This document shows positions 1 to 7,664 of a stretch of DNA of 64,000 nucleotides, piece after piece. Source of the DNA: Deltaproteobacteria bacterium HGW-Deltaproteobacteria-8 (GTDB lineage Bacteria; Desulfobacterota; Desulfovibrionia; Desulfovibrionales; Desulfovibrionaceae); NCBI GenBank assembly GCA_002840405.1, contig PHAR01000003.1:65946-129945 (forward strand). The letters are read 5' to 3'. The notes under the pieces were generated by a model. The model had not been told where the DNA came from and searched no databases. It saw only the letters and a list, made by a program, of their open reading frames with translations. How positions within the stretch are numbered: the first letter of the stretch is position 1; each line of letters opens with the position of its first letter. A program made the position numbers and the translations under genes.

Positions 1-2
1 GT

Positions 3-533
3 CTGCACGACCAAGACACCGGCCTGACCCGCTTCGTCTGGCGCGACTATGACGCCGACACCGGGCGCTTCACCGCGCTCGACCCCTTGCGGGACAAGGG
101 CGGTGACAAGGACTGGTACGGCTACTGCGTCGATGATCCGGTGAATAGGGTCGACGTGTGGGGGCTGGCGGGTGACCCGCTTTATGACTTCGGCGGTGAA
201 GGGCGCACCCCGCTTGATGGCCCGAAGTATGGGAACTACTGCGGCAAGAATTGGACCGGCGGCTGGAACCCTGACCTGCACGAAGGGAAGCCTGGACCGC
301 TCCCATCGGTTGACAGCGCGGACGAGAAGTGCCGCATCCATGACTTCTGCTATGGTGATTGCACCAGCAAAGAGAACCCTGGCCAGTGCAGAAATGACTG
401 CGATAATCGGCTTGTACGAAACCTTGAGTCTCTGCCCAATGATTCCTCTCAGTGGGAGCGGCAGCCCCCCCCCAGCAAAGAGGACCAGGCAGAGGCAATG
501 CGAGATGGAGCTATATGGTGGTTCGGAAAGTAG
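3..533 (+). CDS. RHS-repeat protein, C-terminal end with phospholipase A2-like toxin tip (5' truncated by window)
   Basis: Only the last ~176 residues are present; the reading frame is open from the window edge. The first ~55 residues carry the RHS core-end signature: LHDQDTGLTRFVWRDYD, then DTGRFTALDPL, then GYCVDDPVNRVDVWGL. RHS proteins are large polymorphic toxins whose variable tip follows this signature. The tip here has a YCG...GG glycine-rich segment like a calcium loop, then DEKCRIHDFCYGDC with the His-Asp pair encoded at 339-344, then CRNDCDNRL. That order (Ca loop, C-x-x-HD-x-CY, later CD) is the secretory phospholipase A2 pattern, so the likely activity is phospholipid hydrolysis in a rival cell. 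The phospholipase call is inference from motifs; the RHS call is firm. The gene ends two bases before the next ORF. Confidence 0.85.
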   Translation: MHDQDTGLTRFVWRDYDADTGRFTALDPLRDKGGDKDWYGYCVDDPVNRVDVWGLAGDPLYDFGGEGRTPLDGPKYGNYCGKNWTGGWNPDLHEGKPGPLPSVDSADEKCRIHDFCYGDCTSKENPGQCRNDCDNRLVRNLESLPNDSSQWERQPPPSKEDQAEAMRDGAIWWFGK

Positions 534-535
534 AC

Positions 536-832
536 ATGAGCGGTACTGCACATAATAGGCTGAGCCTGCTCCTGGGAGGAGCCGCCTTTCTGGCGGCGCT
601 TATCCCTATGCACATGCCTTACCGAATGTTCGGTCTGGACATGGCAGGAACGGCAGGTGCGATTGTCGGAAGGATTCCCTGGGCCGCATGCTTGCTTGGT
701 TCTCTCTGTCTGCACAGAGGATGTGCTGCAAGGCCTTGGTGGGTGTTGCTTTCAGCGCCCCTCGCGTTTCCGAAAGCCCTCGCGCTGACGCTTGCTTACA
801 TCACCTGGTCCATCGGCGGGTTCGCGCCGTAG
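536..832 (+). CDS. Small membrane protein, candidate immunity protein for the RHS toxin
   Basis: A 98-residue protein starting MSGTAHNRLS two bases after the toxin stop codon. It is mostly hydrophobic, with about three predicted membrane segments (residues ~8-22, ~37-55 and ~65-90). I recognise no family. RHS and other polymorphic toxins are normally followed directly by a small cognate immunity gene, and a membrane location would suit protection against a phospholipase acting on the inner membrane. The immunity role rests only on position, size and topology. An in-frame upstream start within the toxin gene is possible but less likely than this ATG. Confidence 0.6.
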   Translation: MSGTAHNRLSLLLGGAAFLAALIPMHMPYRMFGLDMAGTAGAIVGRIPWAACLLGSLCLHRGCAARPWWVLLSAPLAFPKALALTLAYITWSIGGFAP

Positions 833-838
833 ATAGAC

Positions 839-872
839 AGCCCCGGCCCGGCCTCACCACCGGGCCGGGGCT
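839..872 (+). terminator. Strong hairpin terminator after the toxin-immunity pair
   Basis: A perfect 13-bp GC-rich stem (839-851 with 860-872) and an 8-base loop sit seven bases after the immunity stop codon and are followed by TTC. It likely ends the RHS toxin-immunity transcript. The downstream U-tract is short. Confidence 0.7.
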
Positions 873-881
873 TTCAATTGC

Positions 882-913
882 CGCGACTACGACGCCGACA
901 CCGGGCGCTTCAC
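882..913 (+). pseudogene. RHS core remnant (RDYDADTGRF)
   Basis: These 32 bases repeat 42-73 of the intact RHS gene with a single difference (T to C at 890). They encode the same RDYDADTGRF core motif and lie downstream of the terminator without an open RHS reading frame. This is the expected trace of an older RHS tip displaced by recombination. Confidence 0.7.
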
Positions 914-977
914 GGCTCCCGTTCTGCAAGTCGTTCCGCTGCGGGCAGAAGTGGGGCGGGGCGGGGTGAAAGCTGCG

Positions 978-1403
978 CTACCCCAACCGGCTCTTCGTCC
1001 AGGCCACGATGTCCTTGGCGGGCATGGCCCCGGACATGCGGTCGACCTCGCGGCCGCCCTTAAACAGGGCCAGGGTCGGGATGGACTGCACCTGAAAACG
1101 CGCTCCAAGGGCCTTCTCGCGCTCGGTATCGACCTTGCCTAGGCGTACCCCTGGCCCGAGCAGCTTTGCTGCCTCCTCGAAGGCCGGAGCCATCATCTTG
1201 CAGGGGCCGCACCAGGGCGCCCAGAAATCCACCAGCAGCGGCAGTTCGTCCTTGGCCAGCAGGCGGTCCAGCAGGGGCTGGTCCAGGTGCAGCACGCCGC
1301 CCTGGGCCAGGGGTTTGGAGCACTTGCCGCACATGGCTTGGCTCAGGCGGGTCTCGTCGGCGCGGTTCACGGCATGGCAGGAGGGGCAGATGAGGTGTTT
1401 CAT
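978..1403 (-). CDS. trxC: Thioredoxin 2 (zinc-ribbon thioredoxin)
   Basis: A 141-residue protein starting MKHLICPSCHAVN. Two CxxC pairs (CPSC near residue 6, CGKC near residue 26) form the N-terminal zinc ribbon typical of TrxC. The thioredoxin fold follows with the active site WCGPC near residue 63 and the cis-proline motif SIPTL. It is a cytoplasmic disulfide reductase, reduced by thioredoxin reductase and associated with oxidative stress defence. The ATG at 1401-1403 was chosen because it places the zinc ribbon at the N terminus; the open frame continues upstream without thioredoxin similarity. It is transcribed divergently from the cyclic-nucleotide-binding gene. Confidence 0.92.
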   Translation of the reverse strand: MKHLICPSCHAVNRADETRLSQAMCGKCSKPLAQGGVLHLDQPLLDRLLAKDELPLLVDFWAPWCGPCKMMAPAFEEAAKLLGPGVRLGKVDTEREKALGARFQVQSIPTLALFKGGREVDRMSGAMPAKDIVAWTKSRLG

Positions 1404-1486
1404 AACAGGTGAGGATAAGCACGCCCGTTTTGGACGCAAGGGGGGGGCAGGGCGCGGGAGGCAGGAGAAAAATCCGTCTGGTGGAC

Positions 1487-1515
1487 TTGTCAGGGCGAGC
1501 GTCTCACTGTATAAC
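1487..1515 (+). promoter_or_regulatory. Sigma-70-type promoter for the cyclic-nucleotide-binding gene
   Basis: TTGTCA (1487-1492) and TATAAC (1510-1515) are separated by exactly 17 bases, about 35 bases upstream of the start codon at 1550. The -10 region lies in a locally AT-rich patch of an otherwise GC-rich sequence. Confidence 0.6.
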
Positions 1516-1549
1516 ATTTTTCCAAAGAAGAATCCTTGCGGGGTGCGCC

Positions 1550-2047
1550 ATGAAAGAGATCAAGTTTGATCCCACCAGCGCGGAAATCATTGAGCAAATG
1601 CGCTGCATCCCGACCATGGCCGGCCTGGAGAACGGGGTGGTTGCGGAGGTCGTGCGGATGGCCAATATCCGCAAGTATGAGGCGGGCGAAATCATCATCA
1701 TCGAGGGAGCCAATGACAAGTGGCTCTATTTCCTGGTGCACGGCGAGCTGGAGGTCAATCACCAGGGCATCATGCTGCACGAGCTGAACCGCTTCGGGGA
1801 CATGTTCGGCGAGATGGGCATCATCGACGGCTGCCCGCGCTCGGCCACGGTCAAGGCCAAGACAGCTGCCCTGTGCCTGGCCCTGGATGCCTCCCTGTTC
1901 AACGGCATGAGCGAGGCCAACAGGGTCGCGCTGAAGAACGCCCTCAATCAGACCATCTGCGAAAACATGGCCGAGCGTTTGCGTGAGGCAAACAAGAAAC
2001 TGGAACAGAGCACCCCCTGGCCGCCGATCCATCTGGCCAGCAGGTAG
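1550..2047 (+). CDS. Cyclic nucleotide-binding domain protein without DNA-binding domain
   Basis: A 165-residue protein starting MKEIKFDPTSAEII. Residues ~20-140 form a Crp-type cyclic-nucleotide-binding beta barrel, with the phosphate-binding-cassette-like segment FGEMGIIDGCPRSATVKA. The usual C-terminal helix-turn-helix is absent; the protein ends in a short helix and a Pro-rich tail. It probably senses a cyclic nucleotide or acts by protein-protein contact rather than as a Crp-type transcription factor. The start follows a well-formed promoter at 1487-1515. Partner and ligand cannot be told from sequence. Confidence 0.8.
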   Translation: MKEIKFDPTSAEIIEQMRCIPTMAGLENGVVAEVVRMANIRKYEAGEIIIIEGANDKWLYFLVHGELEVNHQGIMLHELNRFGDMFGEMGIIDGCPRSATVKAKTAALCLALDASLFNGMSEANRVALKNALNQTICENMAERLREANKKLEQSTPWPPIHLASR

Positions 2048-2068
2048 CTCCCCCGCGCGGCCAGCAGG

Positions 2069-2554
2069 CTAGGCCTGCGAGTACTCCGCCGAGTCCAGCA
2101 GGATGGTCACCGGCCCCCAGTTGACAAAATCAAGCCACATTTCCGCCCCGAACACGCCCTGGGCAAAGGGGCCGGGCGCGGCAGCCGCAAGGTCGAGCGC
2201 CAGACGGTCGTAGAGCGCGCGGGCCACGTCCGGCGCTGCGGCATCGGTGAAGCTGGGCCTGCGGCCCCGGCGCGTGTCCGCGTAGAGGGTGAACTGCGAC
2301 ACCAGCAGGAGCCCGCCGCCCGTCTCCCTGAGGCTCAGGTTCAGCTTGCCGTCGGCATCGGGGAATATGCGCAGGTCGAAGAGCTTGGCGCACAGGGTGT
2401 CCCACACGCGCGTGCCCGGCAACGCCAGGGTGTCGGCTTGGCCAAAGCCAGCCAGGGCCAGCAGGCCCGGCCCGATCTCGCCCATGGTCTCCCGTGCAGT
2501 TTCGTGCGCGACCTCCACCCGGGCCCGGCTCACGCGCTGCACCAGCAGGCGCAT
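2069..2554 (-). CDS. dtd: D-aminoacyl-tRNA deacylase
   Basis: A 161-residue protein, the usual length for DTD. It starts MRLLVQRVSRARVEV and carries the signature motif SQFTLYADTRRGRRPSF and the C-terminal NWGPVT, which supplies the Gly-Pro active-site motif. DTD hydrolyses D-amino acids from mischarged tRNA in the cytoplasm. Its ATG overlaps the queD stop codon (TGATG), so the two are translationally coupled. Confidence 0.95.
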   Translation of the reverse strand: MRLLVQRVSRARVEVAHETARETMGEIGPGLLALAGFGQADTLALPGTRVWDTLCAKLFDLRIFPDADGKLNLSLRETGGGLLLVSQFTLYADTRRGRRPSFTDAAAPDVARALYDRLALDLAAAAPGPFAQGVFGAEMWLDFVNWGPVTILLDSAEYSQA

Positions 2555-2955
2555 CAGGCCTCCGGCCCGTCCTCAAAATAGGTGGCGCGCGAGGTGCCCT
2601 TCTCGGACACGCTGACGCTGACGAGGCGGACGTGCGGGGCGGCCACTACGAGCCGGTCCTTGATCTCCTGGTACAGGTGCCGGGCCAGGTTCTCGCTGGA
2701 CGGGTTGTGCTCGGCAAAGGCGGGCAGGTCGTTCAGGTGGTTGTGGTCCAGCGCGCCCACGGCTTCGCGCGTCAGGGCCTTGAGCTCGCCGAAGTCCACC
2801 AGGATCTCCACGGCGGGGTCGAGTTCCCGGCCCTCCACCTCCACGGTGACGCCGAAGTTGTGCCCGTGCAGGTGCTCGCACTTGCCGTTGTAGTTGCGCA
2901 GCTGGTGCGAGGCGCAGAAGGCTTCGTCCACGGTGAGCCGCCATTTTCCGGCCAT
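2554..2955 (-). CDS. queD: 6-carboxytetrahydropterin synthase
   Basis: A 133-residue member of the 6-pyruvoyl-tetrahydropterin synthase family. Zinc-binding histidines are in the CASHQL segment near the N terminus and in CEHLHGHN. The LDHNHLND and PSSENLA motifs match the QueD subfamily. It makes 6-carboxytetrahydropterin from dihydroneopterin triphosphate, the first committed step toward preQ0 and queuosine. A GGGGGAGGA ribosome binding site precedes the ATG. It is first in a two-gene operon with dtd, so both products act on tRNA. No preQ1 riboswitch was seen upstream. Confidence 0.93.
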   Translation of the reverse strand: MAGKWRLTVDEAFCASHQLRNYNGKCEHLHGHNFGVTVEVEGRELDPAVEILVDFGELKALTREAVGALDHNHLNDLPAFAEHNPSSENLARHLYQEIKDRLVVAAPHVRLVSVSVSEKGTSRATYFEDGPEA

Positions 2956-3145
2956 TTGAATTCCTCCCCCGGCCGCATGGGCCGCTTGTGGAGGATATTG
3001 GCGCGCCAGCGGGTTTTGTCAACCCGGAGCCTTTGCCCGCAGGGGGCGAAAACGCTCGCCGCAGCGGGCCGCCGTTCACCAACGCGTGCCCGCCGTTCCC
3101 CGGATTTGCGTTGAGACTTGACGTCCGGGCTGCCTAGAGGAGAGC

Positions 3146-4108
3146 ATGGACGCACCAGCCCAAGCCCCTGCACCGGGCGCCGCCCCAGGCGCCTGTGCCG
3201 CGCAAGACCGGCCGACCCCCATGGTCGTCATGTCCACGGGCTGCCTGTTCCATCTGCCCCTGCCGCAGATCGCGGCCATCGCGCGCGCTGCGGGCTTCGC
3301 CGGGCTGGACCTGGTCATGGGCTCGCCCAAGATCGCGCCCGGCGCGGAGGTCGAGGCCGCCCACGCCCTGTGCCCGGTGCGCGTGGTGCATGCGCCGTTT
3401 CGCAACTGGAGCGCCTGGGGCGGGCATCTGAACGCCTGGCGCGCCGCCGTTGATCTCGCTGGGGGGCTGGCCGGGGAAAACGGCTGCGGTGTCCATGTGA
3501 CCCTGCACCCGCCCGCAGGCACCCTGCGCGACGCCATCCAGACCCGCTGGTTTTCCCGCGCCGTGGACCTGCCGCGCCTGCTGGGCGTGGCGCCGGGCGT
3601 CAGCCTGTCCCTGGAGAACCTGCCCTGGGCGGGAAACGGCGCGAGCCTCTTCAGCAAGGACGACTTCGCCGAGCTCGTGGCCGAGTGCCTGAACAAGGGC
3701 CTGGGCCTGACGCTGGACGTCTGCCACCTGGGCGTGTCCGGCCGCGACCTGCTCGTTGACCTGGGCAAGGTCCCGAATGGGCTCTTGCGCCACGTGCATT
3801 TTTCCGACGCCCAGGGCTACACCGAGCACCTGCCTCCGGGCCAGGGCGCGCTGCCGCTGGGGCCGTTCCTGGCCCGGCTGGGGCAGACAGGCTACGGCGG
3901 GTCATCCTTCCAGGGCACGGTGTCCCTGGAGCTGGACCCCTCGCAATTGCCGGACGTCCAGGCCCAGGAGGGGGAGGCGGACGTGGTGCGCGTGCTTTCC
4001 ACCCTGCGCCAGGGCATGGTTGCGGCCCTGGCCGGAGACCCGCCCCCGGAATGGGGCGGCCGCCAGCAGGGCGCACGGACCAGGGAGCCCCAGGCAGCCT
4101 CCGGCTAG
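3146..4108 (+). CDS. Xylose isomerase-like TIM-barrel protein (sugar phosphate isomerase/epimerase family)
   Basis: A 320-residue protein. Residues ~25-285 look like an AP-endonuclease-2/xylose-isomerase-type TIM barrel: MSTGCLFHLPLPQIAAIARA at the first strand, VVHAPF, VSLSLENLPW with a metal-binding Glu, LTLDVCHLG with Asp and His, and HVHFSDAQG. The metal-site pattern is retained, so an isomerase, epimerase or endonuclease activity is plausible, but the substrate is unknown. The ends are Ala/Pro/Gly-rich. The start has an AGAGGAGAG ribosome binding site. The gene lies 120 bp upstream of the CobD-CobQ fusion in the same direction. Confidence 0.72.
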   Translation: MDAPAQAPAPGAAPGACAAQDRPTPMVVMSTGCLFHLPLPQIAAIARAAGFAGLDLVMGSPKIAPGAEVEAAHALCPVRVVHAPFRNWSAWGGHLNAWRAAVDLAGGLAGENGCGVHVTLHPPAGTLRDAIQTRWFSRAVDLPRLLGVAPGVSLSLENLPWAGNGASLFSKDDFAELVAECLNKGLGLTLDVCHLGVSGRDLLVDLGKVPNGLLRHVHFSDAQGYTEHLPPGQGALPLGPFLARLGQTGYGGSSFQGTVSLELDPSQLPDVQAQEGEADVVRVLSTLRQGMVAALAGDPPPEWGGRQQGARTREPQAASG

Positions 4109-4228
4109 CCGCCCCCGGCCCGGCCCTTTGTCCAGGATACTCCGCCCGTGCTTGCCGCCACGCCGCATCCGGGCTACATCATTCGGGCAGCATCCAGACC
4201 CTTGCACCACCTTCGCCAAGGAGCGTCC

Positions 4229-7087
4229 ATGCGCCAGAATACCCTGGGCGGCCTGACTCCGGGCCTCGCCCCCGCCGCAGGCCAGCGCCAGCAGACCGAG
4301 GCGGACCGCTACGCCCACGGCGGCAACGTGCACAAGCTCGCCGAGCGCGCCGGGGTCGACCCGGCCAGGCTCGTCGACTTCTCCGCCAGCATCAACCCGC
4401 TTGGCCCGCCGTCCTGGCTGGCCGAGGAGATCGCAAGCTCCCTGGCCGAGGTGGTCCATTACCCGGACCCGGAAGCCAGCGACCTGACCCTGGCCGCCTG
4501 CGAACGCTACAAGGTATGGCCCACCCAGGCCCTGGCCGGGAATGGCGCGTCCGAGCTGTTGCCCGCCGTGTGCAACCTGGCCGCGCGCATGGGCCACAAG
4601 CGCGCCATCATCCCGGTGCCCGCCTACGTGGACGTGGACCGCTGCTGCCGCCTGGCCGGGCTGTCCGTGGAGACCTTGGCCTGCCGCGCCCAGGATCTCT
4701 TCGCCCCGGACCTGGAGCGCCTGGCCGGGATGCTGTCTGACCCGGCCGCCCCTGCCGTGGTCATGCTGACCAGCCCCAACAACCCTACAGGCGTGGTCAT
4801 CCCGGCCCGCCATGTGCGCGACCTGGCCAAGGCCTTCCCCAAGTGCCTGTTCGTTGTGGACGAGAGCTTCGCCGACTTCGTGCCGGGCATTGAGAGCGAG
4901 GGCACGGGCCGTGAGCCTGGCGCGGCGGCCGGAACCGGGGCCGGACGGCTGGTGCGCCTGCGGCCGGACAACGTCATCGTTTTGTCCTCCCTGACGAAGT
5001 TCTACGCCCTGCCGGGCCTGCGCCTGGGCCTGTGCTTTGCCGCGCCAGAGAACATCGCCCGGCTCAAGCGCCGCCTGCCTGCCTGGAACGTGGGCACCCT
5101 GGCCCAGCGCGTGGGGGCGCGGGCCCTGCGCGACCTGGAGTACCAGGAGCGCACCGTGCGCGAGGTGGCGGGCCTGCGCGAGGCCCTCACCGCTGAATTG
5201 CGCGAGATCCCTGGCCTGCGGGTGTTCCCTGGCCAGGCCAACTTTCTGCTCTGCCGCCTGGACCGCGTGGGCATGACCGCGAGGCCCCTGTTCGAGCGCC
5301 TGCTGGCCGAGGGCCTGGCCCTGCGCCTGTGCGCCAACTTCGAGGGCCTGGACGACAGCTACTTCCGCATCGCCGTGCGCACAAAGGACGAGAACGCCCG
5401 GCTGGTGGACGCCCTCGGGCGCTTCTCCGGCGTCGTGAAAGCCCCGTCCCCGATACTCACCCGAAAGGTCCCGGCGGTGATGGTGCAGGGCACCTGCTCC
5501 AACGCGGGCAAAAGCGTGCTGGCCGCTGGCCTGTGCCGCATCTTCCTGGAGGACGGCTTCGACGTGGCGCCCTTCAAGGCCCAGAACATGTCCAACAACT
5601 CCGCCGTCACGCCGGACATGGGGGATGGCGGCCGCGAGATCGGCCGGGCCCAGGCCACCCAGGCCCAGGCCTGCCGCCTGACCCCGGACGCCCGCATGAA
5701 CCCCGTGCTCCTCAAGCCCACGGGCGACACCGGCTCCCAGGTGGTGATCCTGGGCCGCAGCGTGGGCCAGATGAACGTGCAGCAGTACCACGCCTACAAG
5801 CCCGAGGCCTGGCGCGCGGCCACGCAGGCCTACGACTCCCTCGCGGCGGAGCACGGCCTCATGGTCCTGGAAGGCGCGGGCAGCCCGGCTGAGGTCAACC
5901 TCAAACACCAGGACATCGTGAACATGGCCATGGCCCGGCACGCGGGCGCCAAGGTGCTCCTCGTGGGCGACATCGACCGGGGCGGGGTCTTTGCCGCCCT
6001 GTCCGGCACCTTCGACATCCTGGACCCCGAGGAGCGCGCCCTGGTGGTTGGCCATGTGCTGAACAAGTTCCGGGGCGACGCCAGCATCCTCGCGCCCGCC
6101 CTGGACTTTTTGTACCGCCGCACCGGCAGGCCCGTGCTCGGCGTGGTGCCCTTCCTGCCCGACCTCGCCCTGCCCGAAGAGGACTCCTTGGGCATCCGCA
6201 ACACCGTTGCGGACCAGGGCTGCAAGCTGCCGGACTGCTTGGATATCGCCGTTGTGGTTCCCCAGCGCATCAGCAACTTCAACGACCTCGACCCGCTGGC
6301 CGCAGAGCCTGACGTGCGCCTGCGCCTCGTGCGCGACGTGCGCGAACTCGCCCTTGACGGCCACGCCCCGGACGCCGTCATCCTGCCCGGCAGCAAGAAC
6401 ACCATCGAGGACATGCGGGCCCTGCGCGGCGCGGGCTTTGCCGCCGCCCTGCGCGGCCTGCCCGAAACCACAAGCGTCATCGGCCTCTGCGCGGGCTTGC
6501 AGATGCTCGGCCTGCGCGTGGAAGACCCGCTGGGCCTGGAAACAGCCCTCGGCTCCGGCCAGAAAAGCGCCGACGGCTTCGGCCTGCTGCCGCTTGTCAC
6601 CACCCTCGAACGCGACAAGACCCTCACCCGCGTGAGCGCCGCCTGCCTGCGCACCGGCCAGACCCTCACCGGCTACGAGATCCACCACGGCGTGACCGAG
6701 GTCGTCGAAACGGGCGACAGCGCCGGACCACGCGCCGTGCCCTTGGCCCAGGACGCCACGGGCCGCGCCCTCTCCTTTGGCCTGGACACGGCAACCGCCC
6801 CGGCCAAAAAAGGCAAAAAGAACGCGCCCAATACCACCCCGCCACGAGCCCTGCCACGCGTCTGGGGCACCTACCTGCACGGCATCTTTGACGAGGACCT
6901 GTTCCGCCGCGCCTTCCTCGACGGCCTGCGCCAGGCCAGGGGCCTGAAGCCCCTGAACACCCCGCAGACCCGCTTCGGCCTGGAACCGGCCCTGGAACGC
7001 CTCGCCAGCGCCCTGCGCCAACACCTGGACATGAAACGCGTGTACCAGGCCCTCGGCTTGACCCGGCCCGGCGGACTGCTGGGCTAA
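4229..7087 (+). CDS. cobQ: Fused threonine-phosphate decarboxylase / cobyric acid synthase (CobD-CobQ)
   Basis: A 952-residue two-domain enzyme of the cobalamin pathway. Residues ~25-400 are a PLP aminotransferase-fold L-threonine-O-3-phosphate decarboxylase: the TSPNNPTG motif, VVDESFADF, and the PLP lysine in SSLTKFYALPGLRLG (Lys257). From ~414 the cobyric acid synthase begins with the ATP-binding GTCSNAGKS, then NMSNNS and DIDRGGVFA. A glutamine amidotransferase domain follows with its Cys in GLCAGLQMLG (Cys754) and His in TYLHGIFD (His884). The decarboxylase makes (R)-1-amino-2-propanol phosphate; CobQ amidates adenosylcobyrinic diamide. Start chosen at ATG 4229 because of AAGGAG nine bases upstream. 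The usual homologues are separate proteins. No cobalamin riboswitch was seen upstream. Confidence 0.93.
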   Translation: MRQNTLGGLTPGLAPAAGQRQQTEADRYAHGGNVHKLAERAGVDPARLVDFSASINPLGPPSWLAEEIASSLAEVVHYPDPEASDLTLAACERYKVWPTQALAGNGASELLPAVCNLAARMGHKRAIIPVPAYVDVDRCCRLAGLSVETLACRAQDLFAPDLERLAGMLSDPAAPAVVMLTSPNNPTGVVIPARHVRDLAKAFPKCLFVVDESFADFVPGIESEGTGREPGAAAGTGAGRLVRLRPDNVIVLSSLTKFYALPGLRLGLCFAAPENIARLKRRLPAWNVGTLAQRVGARALRDLEYQERTVREVAGLREALTAELREIPGLRVFPGQANFLLCRLDRVGMTARPLFERLLAEGLALRLCANFEGLDDSYFRIAVRTKDENARLVDALGRFSGVVKAPSPILTRKVPAVMVQGTCSNAGKSVLAAGLCRIFLEDGFDVAPFKAQNMSNNSAVTPDMGDGGREIGRAQATQAQACRLTPDARMNPVLLKPTGDTGSQVVILGRSVGQMNVQQYHAYKPEAWRAATQAYDSLAAEHGLMVLEGAGSPAEVNLKHQDIVNMAMARHAGAKVLLVGDIDRGGVFAALSGTFDILDPEERALVVGHVLNKFRGDASILAPALDFLYRRTGRPVLGVVPFLPDLALPEEDSLGIRNTVADQGCKLPDCLDIAVVVPQRISNFNDLDPLAAEPDVRLRLVRDVRELALDGHAPDAVILPGSKNTIEDMRALRGAGFAAALRGLPETTSVIGLCAGLQMLGLRVEDPLGLETALGSGQKSADGFGLLPLVTTLERDKTLTRVSAACLRTGQTLTGYEIHHGVTEVVETGDSAGPRAVPLAQDATGRALSFGLDTATAPAKKGKKNAPNTTPPRALPRVWGTYLHGIFDEDLFRRAFLDGLRQARGLKPLNTPQTRFGLEPALERLASALRQHLDMKRVYQALGLTRPGGLLG

Positions 7088-7088
7088 A

Positions 7089-7234
7089 GCCCGGCCAGAG
7101 CCTCCAACGGCCAAAGGGCCTGGGATGCCTCCAACGGCCAAAGGGCCTGGGATGCCTCCGGCGGCCTGGGGCCGGGAGTTGCCTCCGGCGGCCTGGGGCC
7201 TGGGATGCCTCCGGCGGCCTGGGGCCTGGGAGAT
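7089..7234. repeat. Degenerate tandem copies of a GCCTCCGGCGGCC-type module
   Basis: About five imperfect copies of a 25-32-base unit with the core GCCTCC(GG/AA)CGGCC followed by AAAGGGCCTGGGAT or TGGGGCCTGGGAT. No coding potential is evident. The same core recurs at 38056, 40551, 48956, 60142, 60494 and 63121. Confidence 0.8.
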
Positions 7235-7655
7235 GCCTCCGGCGGCCAAAGGGCCTGAGGCCCTTTGGAATCCCCGTAGGGCCTGGGTCTGCGCAGCCAC
7301 GTCCATGCTTCGGCTATGCCCAGCCACAAACATGCGCGCGGGTTTTCCGAGCGAAGACGCTCGAAAAGCCCCGCGCGCGGTTGGCCCCCCTTCCGGGGGA
7401 GGAGTGTCGTCGCGGGGGCGGGAGACCTTTGGTCTGGGCGGGAGGGCAGTCTTTTTTTGAGAAGAGGATGTCGCAACCAGATCCCAAGCCGCAGAGTCTC
7501 CTGTTCCGCCTCCCTGCTGCCTTGCCACCCCTTCCCCATGAATCTCCCCATGACTACCCAAAGCGAAGGGTTCCTGTCGGCGGCTTTGCGTCGACAGGAA
7601 CCCTTCGCGTACTGGGGGGGTCTGGGGGGCCTCAGGCCCCACAGCCGCCGGAGGC
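7235..7655 (+). repeat. MITE-like non-coding element A
   Basis: About 420 non-coding bases framed by GCCTCCGGCGGCC at the left and its inverse GCCGCCGGAGGC at the right. In order it holds a palindrome around GGGCCTGAGGCCC (7250s), an imperfect hairpin at ~7332-7378, and a perfect 17-bp-stem hairpin at 7563-7608. The same modules occur in the same order, in opposite orientation, at 60142-60505. It fills the gap between cobDQ and the convergent kinase-like gene and may serve both as terminator. No transposase is present. The short ORFs across it show no protein-like features. Confidence 0.7.
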
Positions 7656-7664
7656 CTCTCCCGG

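Noticed and set aside
4109-4228. Cobalamin riboswitch upstream of the CobD-CobQ fusion
   Set aside because: The 120-base leader is too short and lacks the B12-box consensus.
7089-7234. CRISPR array
   Set aside because: The units are adjacent, degenerate and without unique spacers, and no cas gene is present.
3902-7642. A 1246-codon open frame on the minus strand
   Set aside because: It is antisense to the CobD-CobQ gene, which has clear domains and catalytic residues. High GC at third positions opens the opposite frame; the translation is His/Gln/Gly/Ala-rich low complexity.
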